From Azospirillum sp. 412522 (lineage in GTDB: Bacteria > Pseudomonadota > Alphaproteobacteria > Azospirillales > Azospirillaceae): 64,000 bases of DNA. Below are positions 47,485 through 60,719 of the stretch, piece after piece (the stretch's first letter is position 1; each line of letters opens with the position of its first letter). Where the stretch lies: NCBI RefSeq assembly GCF_019805165.1, contig NZ_RWIJ01000012.1:85772-149771 (forward strand). Direction: 5' to 3'. Below the pieces are notes generated by a model that did not search any database, was not told the DNA's origin, and saw nothing but the letters and a program-made list of their open reading frames with translations. The position numbers and the translations under genes were made by a program.

Positions 47485-48015
47485 TCAGGCGTCGGCCATC
47501 GCGTCCGCTTCCGATCCCTGGACGGTGCCGATGGCATGCAGCGAGCTTTGCAGGGTCAGCCGGTCCAGCTGTTCCACCCGCAGGCTGGCGAAGATCTTGA
47601 TGCGGCTTTCCAATTCCACGTAGGTGCGGCGGAAGGCCATGCGGATCCGGTCCTCCGTCCCGGTGGCGGCGGCCGGGTCCTCGACACCCCAATGGGCGGT
47701 CAGCGGCGTGCCGTTCCAGGCCGGGCACATCTCTCCCGCCGCCTGATCGCAGACGGTGAAGACGAAGTCCAGAGCCGGCGCGTTCGGACCGGAGAACTCG
47801 TCCCAGCTCTTGGACCGGAGATCCCCGGTCGGCAGATTGAAGGACTTCAGCGTGGCCAGAGTGTGCGGGTTGATCTGGCCGGCCGGGTGGCTGCCGGCCG
47901 ACCAAGCGTTGAAGCGGCCGGCGCCCCACCGGCGCATCAGGCATTCCGCCATGATGCTGCGCGCCGAATTGTGGGTGCAGAGAAACAGGACATTGTAGGT
48001 TTTCTGCTCGGTCAT
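47485..48015 (-). CDS. arsC: Low-molecular-weight phosphatase/arsenate reductase-like protein
   Basis: A 176-residue member of the LMW protein-tyrosine-phosphatase fold used by thioredoxin-coupled ArsC. The P-loop is LFLCTHNSARS with the nucleophile Cys near residue 13, and the second redox cysteine region is VFTVCDQAAGEMCPAW. The C-terminal extension (about 130-176) is seen in alphaproteobacterial ArsC-like proteins. The ATG at 48015 is used; TTG at 48021 opens the frame. No arsenic pump or ArsR gene lies nearby, so arsenate reduction is inferred from family alone. Confidence 0.87.
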   Translation of the reverse strand: MTEQKTYNVLFLCTHNSARSIMAECLMRRWGAGRFNAWSAGSHPAGQINPHTLATLKSFNLPTGDLRSKSWDEFSGPNAPALDFVFTVCDQAAGEMCPAWNGTPLTAHWGVEDPAAATGTEDRIRMAFRRTYVELESRIKIFASLRVEQLDRLTLQSSLHAIGTVQGSEADAMADA

Positions 48016-48144
48016 CGCCAACCCCAGGGTTCGGCCCGCCGGCAGGGCGTCGGCGGGAACGGGACGGCGCCACTCTGCCGCCCGCCCCGCTCCGGTTTCA
48101 AATCAAGCTTTTATGTCAAGCCTGACATGCTTGGCCCCGGCCTG

Positions 48145-48843
48145 TCAGGCGAGGTCGAAGACCAGCACCTCGGCCTCGTTCGCCCGGTCCAGCGTCACCG
48201 CCTCCTCGTCCGTCAGCGCGGCGCCGTCGCCGGCCTTCAGCAGCGTGCCGTTCAGATGGACCCAGCCGCGGGCGACCTGGACCCAGGCGTGCCGGCCGGG
48301 GCGCAGCGGCAGCGTTGCGCTTTCCTCGCCGTCCAGCAGGGCGGCATAGAAATCGACGTCCTGATGGATGACGGTGCTGCCGTCGCGACCGTCACGGGAT
48401 CCGACCAGCTTCAGCGTGCCCCGCTTCTGCTCGGCCGGGAAGTCCGCCTGCTGGTAGCCGGGCGCCAGGTTGTTGGCCTCCGGCAGGATCCAGATCTGGA
48501 GGAAATGCACCGGCTCGGTGTCCGAAGCGTTGTACTCGCTGTGGCGGATGCCACGGCCGGCGCTCATCACCTGGACCTCGCCCGGACGGATCACCGAGCC
48601 GGTGCCGATCGAGTCCTTGTGCTCCAGCGCGCCGTTCAGCACGTAGGAGACGATCTCCATGTTGGCGTGCCCATGGGTGGGGAAGCCGGCGCCGGGGATC
48701 ACCCGGTCCTCGTTGATGACCCGCAGCGCGCGAAAGCCCATGTGGCCCGGATCGAAGTAATGGCCGAACGAGAAGCTGTGGTTGCTGTTCAGCCAACCCA
48801 TGTTGGCGACCCCACGCTCGTCGCGGTGGCGAATGGTGATCAT
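48145..48843 (-). CDS. Pirin-family protein (YhhW-like)
   Basis: A 232-residue bicupin. The metal-site histidines are in PGAGFPTHGHANMEIVSYVLNG and GRGIRHSEYN with HFLQIW, the pirin pattern. Bacterial pirins of this type (YhhW) have quercetinase activity in vitro, or bind regulatory partners. The gene follows the start region of a sensor-kinase gene with 117 bases between, so co-transcription is not implied. The physiological substrate is unknown. Confidence 0.92.
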   Translation of the reverse strand: MITIRHRDERGVANMGWLNSNHSFSFGHYFDPGHMGFRALRVINEDRVIPGAGFPTHGHANMEIVSYVLNGALEHKDSIGTGSVIRPGEVQVMSAGRGIRHSEYNASDTEPVHFLQIWILPEANNLAPGYQQADFPAEQKRGTLKLVGSRDGRDGSTVIHQDVDFYAALLDGEESATLPLRPGRHAWVQVARGWVHLNGTLLKAGDGAALTDEEAVTLDRANEAEVLVFDLA

Positions 48844-48960
48844 GATGGAACCCTCCGTGCCCTTGGGGTGTGTCGTTGTCTGGAGGGGAATTTGGCACCG
48901 GACCTATTTTGGAACAATCTACCGAAATAACATCATATCGTTCTTCTCCAGGCGACAATC

Positions 48961-50415
48961 TTACCGTACCAGCGGCACCCCCACCGCGAATACCGTCCCG
49001 CGTCCTTCCATCGAACGGACGGTCACCGGATGCCCCAGCAGCCGGGCCAGCCGTTCGACGATGGCGAGGCCCAGCCCGATGCCTTCGCTGCGGTCGCGGT
49101 CGGGACGGTCGAGCTGGACGAACTCTTCGAATATGCGCCTGCGGTCGGGTTCGGCGATGCCGCGGCCGGTATCGTAGACCTCGATCCACAAGGTATCGCC
49201 ACGGGTCCGGCAGCCGACCAGGACGCCGCCAGTCTCGGTATAGCGGATGGCGTTGGCGATCAGGTTGCGGACGATGCGCTCCAGCAGGGCCGGATCGCTG
49301 CGCACCACCGCATCGGTCGGGACGGCGCGGAGCCGCAGGCCCTTCGCTTCCGCCTGTCCGGCGAATTCGGCCTCCAGCTGGTCGAGAAGGGGGGAAAGCG
49401 GCAGGTCGGCCGGCTTCGGAGTCACCACTCCCGATTCCAGCTTGGAGATGTCGAGAATGGCGTTCAGCAGGTCGCGCATCGACCGTTGCGCCGCCTTCAG
49501 GTCGGTCAGCAGGACCGCCGCCTTTCCGCTTTGCGGCTGGCGTTCCAGCATGCCGGTGAACATGCCGATGGCCTGCAGGGGCTGCTGGAGGTCGTGGCTG
49601 GCATGGGCAAGGAAGCGGGACTTGGCGTGGTGCGCCTGTTCGGCCGCGGTCTTTGCGGCATAAAGTTCGGTTGTCCGCTCGCGCACCTGTTGTTCGAGCG
49701 TCGCGTTGGCCCGCTCGATGGTCTCCGCCATCCGCAGGATTTCCGTGAACTGGCGCCGGACCTGCCGGGTCATCGGCCGGAAGATCGCCAGCGCCTCGAC
49801 CGCCAGGATCAGCAGGGTCGCCAGCAGCACCGCCAGCCCCAGCCGGTGGAGGGTCTGGAAGCCTGCCTCGCCCTCCTCCTGATAGAGCGCCACCATCTCC
49901 TCCAACCGGTCCAGCAACGGACCGAGCGCCTGGGCGGTGAGGCGGTCCGCCTCGGCGAGGTCCAGCGGCTGCCCGGCGGACGCGGCGGCGGCGACGCGGC
50001 GGAGGGCGGCCATGTGGCCGGCCACCATCGGGTCCAGCGGGTTGGGGCCGCTGGAGAACAGGTCCCGTGGGGGCGGCCCCAGCGGCGGTCCTTCCTCCGG
50101 CCCGGCCCGGCCGCTCAACCGGCGATGGGCCGCTTCGAACATGCCGGTGGTCTCGGCCAGCTGTCGTGCGAGGTTCGTGCGTACCGCCGGATCGGCCGCG
50201 GTTTTCAACTGCTCGACCAGAAGCGCGGTCCGCTGCGACAGCATGCGCTGGCGGCCGGAGACGTTGACGACCTCCAGCATCCGTTCATGCTGGCCGATCA
50301 CCCGCTCGGTCATGACGAAGCCGGCCAGGGTGCCCAGCGCGATCAGCGTCAGCGCGAAGGCGTAACGCGCGGTCATCCAGCGCGCCGTGGTGGAGCCGGT
50401 CGGTATCATGCCCAT
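48961..50415 (-). CDS. Membrane sensor histidine kinase with PilJ-type sensor domain
   Basis: A 484-residue kinase. Membrane helix 1 (about 14-34) and helix 2 (about 215-235) flank a periplasmic domain that opens with NVSGRQRMLSQRTALLVEQL, the PilJ/type IV pili sensor signature, also used for nitrate-type ligands. A coiled coil follows, then the H box FLAHASHDLQQPLQAIGMF and an ATPase domain with N box (RNLIANAIRYTE), DTGRGI and GIGLGLAIV. ATGs at 50415 and 50409 are both plausible. No response regulator lies beside it. Confidence 0.9.
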   Translation of the reverse strand: MGMIPTGSTTARWMTARYAFALTLIALGTLAGFVMTERVIGQHERMLEVVNVSGRQRMLSQRTALLVEQLKTAADPAVRTNLARQLAETTGMFEAAHRRLSGRAGPEEGPPLGPPPRDLFSSGPNPLDPMVAGHMAALRRVAAAASAGQPLDLAEADRLTAQALGPLLDRLEEMVALYQEEGEAGFQTLHRLGLAVLLATLLILAVEALAIFRPMTRQVRRQFTEILRMAETIERANATLEQQVRERTTELYAAKTAAEQAHHAKSRFLAHASHDLQQPLQAIGMFTGMLERQPQSGKAAVLLTDLKAAQRSMRDLLNAILDISKLESGVVTPKPADLPLSPLLDQLEAEFAGQAEAKGLRLRAVPTDAVVRSDPALLERIVRNLIANAIRYTETGGVLVGCRTRGDTLWIEVYDTGRGIAEPDRRRIFEEFVQLDRPDRDRSEGIGLGLAIVERLARLLGHPVTVRSMEGRGTVFAVGVPLVR

Positions 50416-50506
50416 GTCCCCTCGGCCGTGATGATCGTTGCCGCGATATGGCATCATCATCGGGTCGTTTGCTGCGTCGCGGCAATGGCCGAAGGTAAGG
50501 CCGAAG

Positions 50507-51208
50507 CTATGAAGCCTCGGTAAAACCGCAGGCTTCCAGCGCCGCCCGCAGGTGAGGCGGGACCGGCGCCACGGCGCCGACCGGGTCGCGCTTCGGGTAG
50601 AGCGGCAGCGAGATGGCGCGGGAGTGCAGGTGCAGCGGCTTGCCCTCCGGTCCGCCATACTGCGGGTCGCCGACCAGCGGGCAGCCGATGGAGGCGCAAT
50701 GGACGCGGATCTGGTGGGTGCGGCCGGTGTGTGGCGTCAGTTCCAGCCAGGTCAGCCCGTCGGCCTGCCCGCGCACGACATAGTCGGTAACCGCTGTCTG
50801 CCCGTCGGGCGAGCCGACGATGCGCCAGCCGCCGGTCTTGTTGGAGACCTTGGCGAGCGGCAGTTCGATCCGCCCGGACTCCTGCGGCGGCGTCCCGGTC
50901 ACCACCGCCCAGTAGGTCTTGTCGACCTTGCCGTTCTGGAACAGGATGCCGATCTTGCGCAGCGCCTTGGCGTGCCGGCCCAGGATCAGGCAGCCCGAGG
51001 TGTCGCGGTCCAGTCGGTGGGCGAGGGCGGGCGGCTTGGGGAAGCCGAAGCGCAGTGCGTCGAAATGCCGCTCCAGATTCGGACCGCCGGCGGGGCCGGC
51101 ATGGACCGGCAGCCCAGCGGGTTTGTCGAGGATCAGCATCAGCCCGTCGCGGTACAGAATGCGGTCTTGGATTTGGGCGGGTGTCACGGGCAACTCATCC
51201 CCAGGCAC
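50507..51208 (-). CDS. RluA-family pseudouridine synthase
   Basis: A 233-residue enzyme converting uridine to pseudouridine in rRNA or tRNA. The catalytic motif HRLDRDTSGCLIL (about residues 65-77, catalytic Asp) and the ELTPHTGRTHQIRVHCASIGCPLVGDPQYGG motif mark the RluA branch. There is no S4 domain, so it is of the short type. The 5' end overlaps the ccdB toxin stop by 14 bases, which couples it to a toxin-antitoxin pair; this is unusual and may be recent insertion of the pair. Confidence 0.92.
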   Translation of the reverse strand: MPGDELPVTPAQIQDRILYRDGLMLILDKPAGLPVHAGPAGGPNLERHFDALRFGFPKPPALAHRLDRDTSGCLILGRHAKALRKIGILFQNGKVDKTYWAVVTGTPPQESGRIELPLAKVSNKTGGWRIVGSPDGQTAVTDYVVRGQADGLTWLELTPHTGRTHQIRVHCASIGCPLVGDPQYGGPEGKPLHLHSRAISLPLYPKRDPVGAVAPVPPHLRAALEACGFTEAS

Positions 51209-51512
51209 GGGAAATCAGAAGGTCAATGGCGGCGATGATGCGGTCGCTGTCGTCGGCAAGCGAGCAGACCTTCTCACCGAGTTGATCGGCTGGGACCGAT
51301 GCGAGTTGTAGGGGATTCAAAATCACATCATGGCCTTCAATCACGAACAGCGGCGTCAAGGAAGGCTCTGTACTCTGGACTTTGTCGGCTAGCAACAGCG
51401 GTACAATTACTCTTCGGGCAGATGCATCAAAACGACGTGACTGCACGCTTACCAGATACGGAATGCCCGAGCGCGCTGCGGTTCGGTTCCTGTGTACATC
51501 GAATTGAGCCAT
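51195..51512 (-). CDS. ccdB: CcdB-family toxin
   Basis: A 105-residue CcdB homologue. MAQFDVHRNRTAARSGIPYLVSVQSRRFD, the central LTPLFVIEGHDVILNPLQLASVPADQLG, and C-terminal DRIIAAIDLLISRAWG are the family features; the last Trp-Gly matches the tail that poisons DNA gyrase in CcdB. Its ATG overlaps the antitoxin stop by a single base, as usual for the pair. The C-terminus overlaps the start of the rluA-type gene. Toxicity is inferred. Confidence 0.88.
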   Translation of the reverse strand: MAQFDVHRNRTAARSGIPYLVSVQSRRFDASARRVIVPLLLADKVQSTEPSLTPLFVIEGHDVILNPLQLASVPADQLGEKVCSLADDSDRIIAAIDLLISRAWG

Positions 51513-51751
51513 CACAGGTGATCGAGATGCTCGTCGGAGAAAGAGCCATATCTGGCGTCGAAGTCGTTCAGCGCCGCGATCGTTGCATCCAGGCGACGTT
51601 CGCGATCCGCCTTCGTCAGCTCGTCGGCCAGCAGCTTTTCCACCCGTTCCGACAGGTCGCCGGGGAGGGATTGCGCGCGTTGCAGGATATCCTCGTCCAG
51701 TGACAGGGTGACGTCCCGCTTCGGCGCCCGCCGGTCATAGACACCGTCCAT
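51512..51751 (-). CDS. ccdA: CcdA-family antitoxin
   Basis: A 79-residue antitoxin. The N-terminal ribbon-helix-helix part (APKRDVTLSLDEDILQRAQSL) binds DNA and represses the pair. The C-terminal region (about 45-79, NDFDARYGSFSDEHLDHL) wraps the toxin and is the CcdA toxin-binding tail. The ATG at 51751 fits the family; the frame extends to 51823 without similarity. It directly precedes ccdB. Confidence 0.87.
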   Translation of the reverse strand: MDGVYDRRAPKRDVTLSLDEDILQRAQSLPGDLSERVEKLLADELTKADRERRLDATIAALNDFDARYGSFSDEHLDHL

Positions 51752-51821
51752 TAGAAGCCCTCCCCCGATCCCGATGCGATGAAGATAGGCGTCCCAGGTG
51801 CGATCCGGCAAGCGGGCAGAC

Positions 51822-51855
51822 AAAAAGGCGCGGCCCCTGTCAGGCGCCGCGCCCC
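51822..51855 (-). terminator. Rho-independent terminator of the fumarase gene
   Basis: An eight-base stem (GGCGCGGC with GCCGCGCC) lies 23 bases past the fumarase stop, followed on the minus strand by a run of five T residues. Confidence 0.8.
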
Positions 51856-51877
51856 CTTCACGTCCTGTCAGCCAGGA

Positions 51878-53503
51878 TCAGGCGAGCTTCAACTCCTTGA
51901 AGAAGTCGTTGCCCTTGTCGTCGACGATGATGAAGGCCGGGAAGTCCTCGACCTCGATGCGCCAGATGGCTTCCATGCCGAGTTCAGGATACTCGACGCA
52001 CTCCACCTTCTTGATGCAGTCCTGGGCCAGACGGGCGGCGGCCCCGCCGATCGAGCCGAGATAGAAGCCGCCATGCTGCTTGCAGGCCGCCGTCACTTCC
52101 GCGCTGCGGTTGCCCTTGGCCAGCATGACCATGGAGCCGCCCGCCGCCTGGAACTGGTCGACGAAGCTGTCCATGCGGCCAGCCGTGGTCGGGCCGAAGG
52201 AGCCCGAGGCGTAGCCCTCCGGCGTCTTGGCCGGGCCGGCATAGTAGATCGGGTGGTTCTTGAAATAATCCGGCAGCGGCTCGCCGGCATCCAGGCGGGC
52301 GCGCAGCTTGGCGTGGGCCAGATCGCGGGCGACGATCAGCGGGCCGGTCAGCGACAGGCGGGTGCGGATCGGATACTGGCTCAGCGTCGCGCGGATCTGC
52401 TCCATCGGCTGGTTCAGGTCGATCTTCACGACCTCGCCCGACAGATGCTCGTCGCCGATCTCCGGCAGATACTGGGCCGGATCGGTCTCCAGCTGCTCCA
52501 GGAAGATGCCGTCGCGCGTGATCTTGCCCACCGCCTGACGGTCGGCCGAGCAGGACACGCCGATGCCGATCGGCATGGAGGCGCCATGGCGCGGCAGGCG
52601 GATGACGCGGACGTCGTGGCAGAAATACTTGCCGCCGAACTGGGCGCCGATGCCCATGTTCTGGGTCAGCTTGTGGACCTCGGCCTCCATCGCCAGATCG
52701 CGGAAGGCGTGCGCGTCCTCGCCGCCCTCGGTCGGCAGATTGTCGAGATAGCGGGCGGAGGCCAGCTTCACCGTCTTCAGGTTCTGCTCCGCCGACAGGC
52801 CGCCGATGACGATGGCGAGGTGGTAGGGCGGGCAGGCCGAGGTGCCGAGATAGCGGATCTTGTCTTCCAGGAACTTCAGCAGCCGGTCGGGCGCCAGCAC
52901 CGACGGGGTGGCCTGGTGCAGGAAGGTCTTGTTGGCCGACCCGCCGCCCTTGGCCATGAACAGGAACTTGTAATAGTCCTCGCCCTCGGAATAGATGTCG
53001 ATCTGCGCCGGCAGGTTGTTGCGGGTGTTCTTCTCCTCGTACATGGAGATCGGCGCCAGCTGGCTGTAGCGCAGGTTGCGCTTCAGGTAAGCGTCGCGGG
53101 CGCCTTCGGACAGGGCGGTCTCGTCGCCGCCCTTGGTCCAGACGCGGCGGCCCTTCTTGCCCATGATGATGGCGGTGCCGGTGTCCTGGCACATCGGCAG
53201 GGTGCCGGCGGCGGCGATGTTGGCGTTCTTCAGCAGGTCGAGCGCCACGAAGCGGTCGTTGGCCGACGCCTCCGGATCGTCCAGGATCTTGGCGAGCTGG
53301 GCCAGATGGCCCGGACGCAGCAGATGGTTGATGTCGGAGAAGGCAGCCTCGGCCAGCAGGCGCAGACCTTCCGGCTCGACCTTCAGGATCTGCTCGCCGT
53401 CGAACTCGACGATCGAGACATGCTCCGAGGTCAGCTTGCGGTAGGTCGTGTCGTCCTTGGCGAGCGGAAACAGGCCGCGGGCTGAGGCGATGTCGTCGGG
53501 CAT
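51878..53503 (-). CDS. fumA: Class I fumarate hydratase (iron-sulfur)
   Basis: A 541-residue enzyme of the [4Fe-4S] class I type, distinct from class II FumC, interconverting fumarate and malate in the TCA cycle. The cluster ligands are visible: Cys in [17 protein letters not shown], in [16 protein letters not shown] and in [11 protein letters not shown]. The C-terminal domain includes [16 protein letters not shown] and [11 protein letters not shown]. The ATG at 53503 is used, with GGAACG upstream; the longer frame reads through non-family sequence. A strong terminator follows. Confidence 0.94.
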   Translation of the reverse strand: MPDDIASARGLFPLAKDDTTYRKLTSEHVSIVEFDGEQILKVEPEGLRLLAEAAFSDINHLLRPGHLAQLAKILDDPEASANDRFVALDLLKNANIAAAGTLPMCQDTGTAIIMGKKGRRVWTKGGDETALSEGARDAYLKRNLRYSQLAPISMYEEKNTRNNLPAQIDIYSEGEDYYKFLFMAKGGGSANKTFLHQATPSVLAPDRLLKFLEDKIRYLGTSACPPYHLAIVIGGLSAEQNLKTVKLASARYLDNLPTEGGEDAHAFRDLAMEAEVHKLTQNMGIGAQFGGKYFCHDVRVIRLPRHGASMPIGIGVSCSADRQAVGKITRDGIFLEQLETDPAQYLPEIGDEHLSGEVVKIDLNQPMEQIRATLSQYPIRTRLSLTGPLIVARDLAHAKLRARLDAGEPLPDYFKNHPIYYAGPAKTPEGYASGSFGPTTAGRMDSFVDQFQAAGGSMVMLAKGNRSAEVTAACKQHGGFYLGSIGGAAARLAQDCIKKVECVEYPELGMEAIWRIEVEDFPAFIIVDDKGNDFFKELKLA

Positions 53504-53693
53504 TGGGGCGTTCCTTTGACGAACCTGGCGTGACGATCCAACGGCCGCCATTCGCCTCCGCGGGACGCGCCCGGCCGGGCGCACGAAGGGGGCAGGCCGC
53601 GCTCGGCCCCCCTTATACACCGCTGCGGGGCGGAGACAACCATCGGCGCGAGTAACTGCGCGCGACGGTTTGTCGTTGGCCGAAGAGGGGTAA

Positions 53694-53739
53694 AAGAAAA
53701 GGCCGGCCCACCGCAATGGTATGACCAGCCTTTTCTTTC
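53694..53739 (-). terminator. Rho-independent terminator of the NRPS-like gene
   Basis: The arms AAAGAAAAGGCCGG (53694-53707) and CCAGCCTTTTCTTT form an imperfect stem with one internal mismatch and T tracts on both strands. It lies 20 bases past the minus-strand NRPS-like gene stop and could work in both directions. Confidence 0.8.
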
Positions 53740-53758
53740 CGTCATTGACGCCGGCTGC

Positions 53759-57877
<4,119 letters not shown>

Positions 57878-58023
57878 GCTGTGTCAGCCTTCCAAAAGGA
57901 ATCAGCGCGGTGGCGCCAAACGGACCCGATCGTCATGCGGTCCCGGCGGTCGGCTGAACGCGGCGATGAGCCGCTCTCAAGTTGTGGCGCTTTAAGGTTA
58001 ACGAATGCTTGCCGTTCAGCGTG

Positions 58024-58039
58024 TCGGTACCCGTACCGA
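58024..58039. promoter_or_regulatory. Candidate operator upstream of the NRPS-like gene
   Basis: Perfect inverted repeat with seven-base arms and a two-base gap (TCGGTAC-CC-GTACCGA). It is placed where a repressor or activator of the NRPS-like gene could bind. Confidence 0.45.
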
Positions 58040-58502
58040 TGGGAGATGGCAAGTCTTGGACCGCCTAACCGCCGCGAAAGAAACATTCGCCCGACCGAAA
58101 GAAAGAGGAGGATCCGACGCCATCGGATACATGCGGATACATGAATGAGCATGCTCGCGCCTTCATGATCCGTTGCGCAGCGACGGTCAAGCTTATCCTC
58201 GTGGGACCGGAACGAAGGGCAGGACCCTGTGTCGGTGCCATCACATGGTCTGCCGCATGGTCCGCGGATCGACGGCTTCCGCCATGGCGAGCGCCACGCG
58301 CTGCCCAGGTTGCCTGCGTTCCGCCGTTTCACAACCAAGACCAGAATAGCCTCCCGGATGGGTGGGCGTTCACGGATCGTTGGCGGCTGAATACCGCGGT
58401 TCCTGTCCGTTCCCGCGCACATGTGGTGTCGTCCCTCCGCTTTGCGTCATTCGGGCCGTGCATGGCTGAGGTCGCGGAAATCCGGGTTCGGCGCCAATTT
58501 TC

Positions 58503-58544
58503 ATGATGGACATCATTTAAGTGCTCAATAATGATGACCATCAT
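58503..58544. promoter_or_regulatory. Double palindrome upstream of the SDR/MFS genes
   Basis: Two copies of ATGATG-N2-CATCAT (58503-58516 and 58531-58544), 28 bases centre to centre. The outer flanks (TTTC on the left, GAAA on the right) make the whole segment symmetrical. It lies 57 bases before the SDR start, a standard repressor position. Confidence 0.65.
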
Positions 58545-58600
58545 GAAAAATGCCCGTACCAACCGGGCGATGTGAACCGATTCAAAGGCAGGAGAGGGCT

Positions 58601-59380
58601 ATGAGCGTCGCGATGAACATGACTGGAGCGGACATGGGCGGGCGGATCGCCCTGGTTACCGGAGGTACGTCGGGCATCGGCCGGACGACGGCGTTGGCTT
58701 TCGCCGGTGCGGGGGCGACGGTGATCGTCACCGGCCGGCGCGAGGCGGAAGGACTGGAGACGGTGGAGCAGATCGCCCGGGCCGGTGGCGTCGGGCGGTT
58801 CGTGGCCGCCGATGTCGCCGACGCGGCGGAGGTTGCCGCCCTTTTCGAACGGATCGAGAGGGACCACGGCCGCCTCGACGCCGCCTTCAACAATGCCGGC
58901 ATCCATCAGGTCGCCCCGGTGACGGATATGGAGGAGGCCGCCTTCGACCGTGTGCTGACCGTCAACGTGAAGGGCGTCTGGCTTTGCCTGAAGCACGAAC
59001 TGGCGATCATGCGGCGCCAGGGCCGGGGCGCGGTCGTCAACACCGGATCGGTGCTGGGGCAGATCGGCATGGCCGGCAATGCCGCCTATTCCGCCAGCAA
59101 GGCTGCGGTGGAAGGATTGACCCGCACCGCGGCCATCGAGGTCGCCGCCTTCGGCGTGCGCGTCAACGCCGTCTGTCCGGCGATCATCCAGACGCCGATG
59201 ACCCAGGCCTCCTTCGGCGGGGCCGAGCAGGTGGAGGCGGTGATGGGGCCGCGCCATCCCGTCGGACGCGTCGGCCGTCCGGAGGAGGTGGCCGCCGCCG
59301 TGCTCTGGCTCTGCTCCGACGCGGCCGGCTTCGTCACCGGCCAATCGATCAACATCGACGGCGGCGTGACCGCGCAATAA
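58601..59380 (+). CDS. Short-chain dehydrogenase/reductase
   Basis: A 259-residue classical SDR. It has the NAD(P)-binding TGGTSGIGR, the NNAG motif (FNNAGIHQV), catalytic Ser in VVNTGSVLGQIG, and YSASK (Tyr/Lys) at about 158-162. The C-terminal IIQTPMTQ and VTGQSINIDGG match the FabG-like group. The ATG at 58601 has AGGAGAG upstream. An MFS transporter gene follows 42 bases later and is likely co-transcribed, so the pair may use and take up, or export, one compound. Which compound is unknown. Confidence 0.93.
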   Translation: MSVAMNMTGADMGGRIALVTGGTSGIGRTTALAFAGAGATVIVTGRREAEGLETVEQIARAGGVGRFVAADVADAAEVAALFERIERDHGRLDAAFNNAGIHQVAPVTDMEEAAFDRVLTVNVKGVWLCLKHELAIMRRQGRGAVVNTGSVLGQIGMAGNAAYSASKAAVEGLTRTAAIEVAAFGVRVNAVCPAIIQTPMTQASFGGAEQVEAVMGPRHPVGRVGRPEEVAAAVLWLCSDAAGFVTGQSINIDGGVTAQ

Positions 59381-59422
59381 CGGCCCCCGATAGCAGACAG
59401 AAGTCACCGGAGATCCCAGCCG

Positions 59423-60715
59423 ATGCTGTCCACCCCTCTCGCCGCCGCGCTGGCGCGGCGCGACGTCCATTATGCCTGGGTCGTCGTCGCCGTCACCTTC
59501 CTGTCCATGCTGGTCTCCGCTGGAGCGGTCGGCGCGCCCGGCGTCCTGCTGCTGCCGCTCCAGCGGGAATTCGGCTGGGACACCGCCGATATCTCCACCG
59601 CCATGGCGATCCGCCTGTTGCTGTTCGGGCTGATGGGGCCTTTCGCCGCCGCGATGATCAACCGCTTCGGCGTCCGCCGCATGGTGCTGTCGTCATTGAC
59701 ACTGGTCGGTGGCGGGCTGCTGGCCTCGCTGGCGATGCGGGAAGTCTGGCAGCTGATCCTGCTGTGGGGCTTCGTCGTCGGCTTCGGCACCGGCCTGACC
59801 GCCATGGTGCTGGGCGCCACCATCGCCACGCGCTGGTTCGTCGCCCGCCGTGGGCTCGTGATCGGGCTGCTGACCGCCAGTTCCGCAACCGGGCAGCTGG
59901 TCTTCATGCCGCTGCTGTCGATGCTGACGGAGGCTTATGGCTGGCGCACCGCCATCGCCCTGCTGTGCGGCATGATCGCGCTGGCCGCGTTGGCGATGCT
60001 GGGCCTGATGCGCGACCGTCCCGCCGATATCGGCCTCTCCGCCTTCGGCGCGGCCGAGGGCGCACCGCCTGCGCCGCCCGCCGGCGCCATCCTGCCGGCG
60101 GCGCTGGGCGCTCTGCGTGATGCTGCGGCGACACGGACCTTCTGGGTGCTGTTCGCCACCTTCTTCATCTGTGGCGCCAGCACCAACGGCCTGATCCAGA
60201 CCCATCTGATCCCGCTTTGCGTCGATTTCAACGTGCCGGAAGTGCAGGCGGCCGGTCTGCTGGCGCTGATGGGGATCTTCGACTTCGTCGGCACGGTCGG
60301 GTCGGGGTGGCTGTCCGACCGCTACGACAACCGCTGGCTCCTGGCTTGGTATTACGGCCTGCGCGGCCTGTCGCTGCTCTATCTGCCCTATTCCGACTTC
60401 ACACTCTATGGCTTGTCGCTCTTCGCCGTCTTCTACGGCCTGGACTGGATCGCCACCGTCCCGCCGACCGTTCGCCTGACGGCGGAGCGCTTCGGCTCCG
60501 AACGTGCCAACCTCGTTTTCGGCTGGATCTTCGCCGGCCACCAGTTGGGCGCCGCCGCCGCGGCCTTTGGTGCCGGCCTGTCGCGCACCGTGCTGCAGAC
60601 CTATCTGCCGGCTTTCGCCACCGCTGGCGCACTCTGCCTGCTCGCGGCCGTGCTGGTGCCGATGATCGGCAGCCGTGCCAAGCCGGCAGCCAACCCGGTG
60701 GCGGTGAAAGGATGA
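59423..60715 (+). CDS. MFS transporter
   Basis: A 430-residue permease with 12 membrane helices. MFS features include FGVRRMV between helices 2 and 3 and GWLSDRYDNRWLL at the corresponding place in the second half. The protein resembles the monocarboxylate/oxalate-formate antiporter group (HYAWVVVAVTFLSMLVSAGAVGAPGVLLLPLQREFGWD at the N-terminus is typical). It follows the SDR gene in the same orientation and under the same double palindrome. The substrate is unknown. Confidence 0.9.
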   Translation: MLSTPLAAALARRDVHYAWVVVAVTFLSMLVSAGAVGAPGVLLLPLQREFGWDTADISTAMAIRLLLFGLMGPFAAAMINRFGVRRMVLSSLTLVGGGLLASLAMREVWQLILLWGFVVGFGTGLTAMVLGATIATRWFVARRGLVIGLLTASSATGQLVFMPLLSMLTEAYGWRTAIALLCGMIALAALAMLGLMRDRPADIGLSAFGAAEGAPPAPPAGAILPAALGALRDAAATRTFWVLFATFFICGASTNGLIQTHLIPLCVDFNVPEVQAAGLLALMGIFDFVGTVGSGWLSDRYDNRWLLAWYYGLRGLSLLYLPYSDFTLYGLSLFAVFYGLDWIATVPPTVRLTAERFGSERANLVFGWIFAGHQLGAAAAAFGAGLSRTVLQTYLPAFATAGALCLLAAVLVPMIGSRAKPAANPVAVKG

Positions 60716-60719
60716 GGCC

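Larger units (their letters stand above)
57878..58600. promoter_or_regulatory. Long intergenic region between the NRPS-like gene and the SDR gene
   Basis: A gap of 723 bases with no convincing gene. It contains a palindrome TCGGTAC-CC-GTACCGA at 58024-58039 (147 bases from the NRPS start), tandem CGGATACATG repeats at 58124-58143, a perfect GAGCATGCTC palindrome at 58147-58156, and the double palindrome at 58503-58544 described separately. Frames open across part of it have no family features. Confidence 0.5.
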
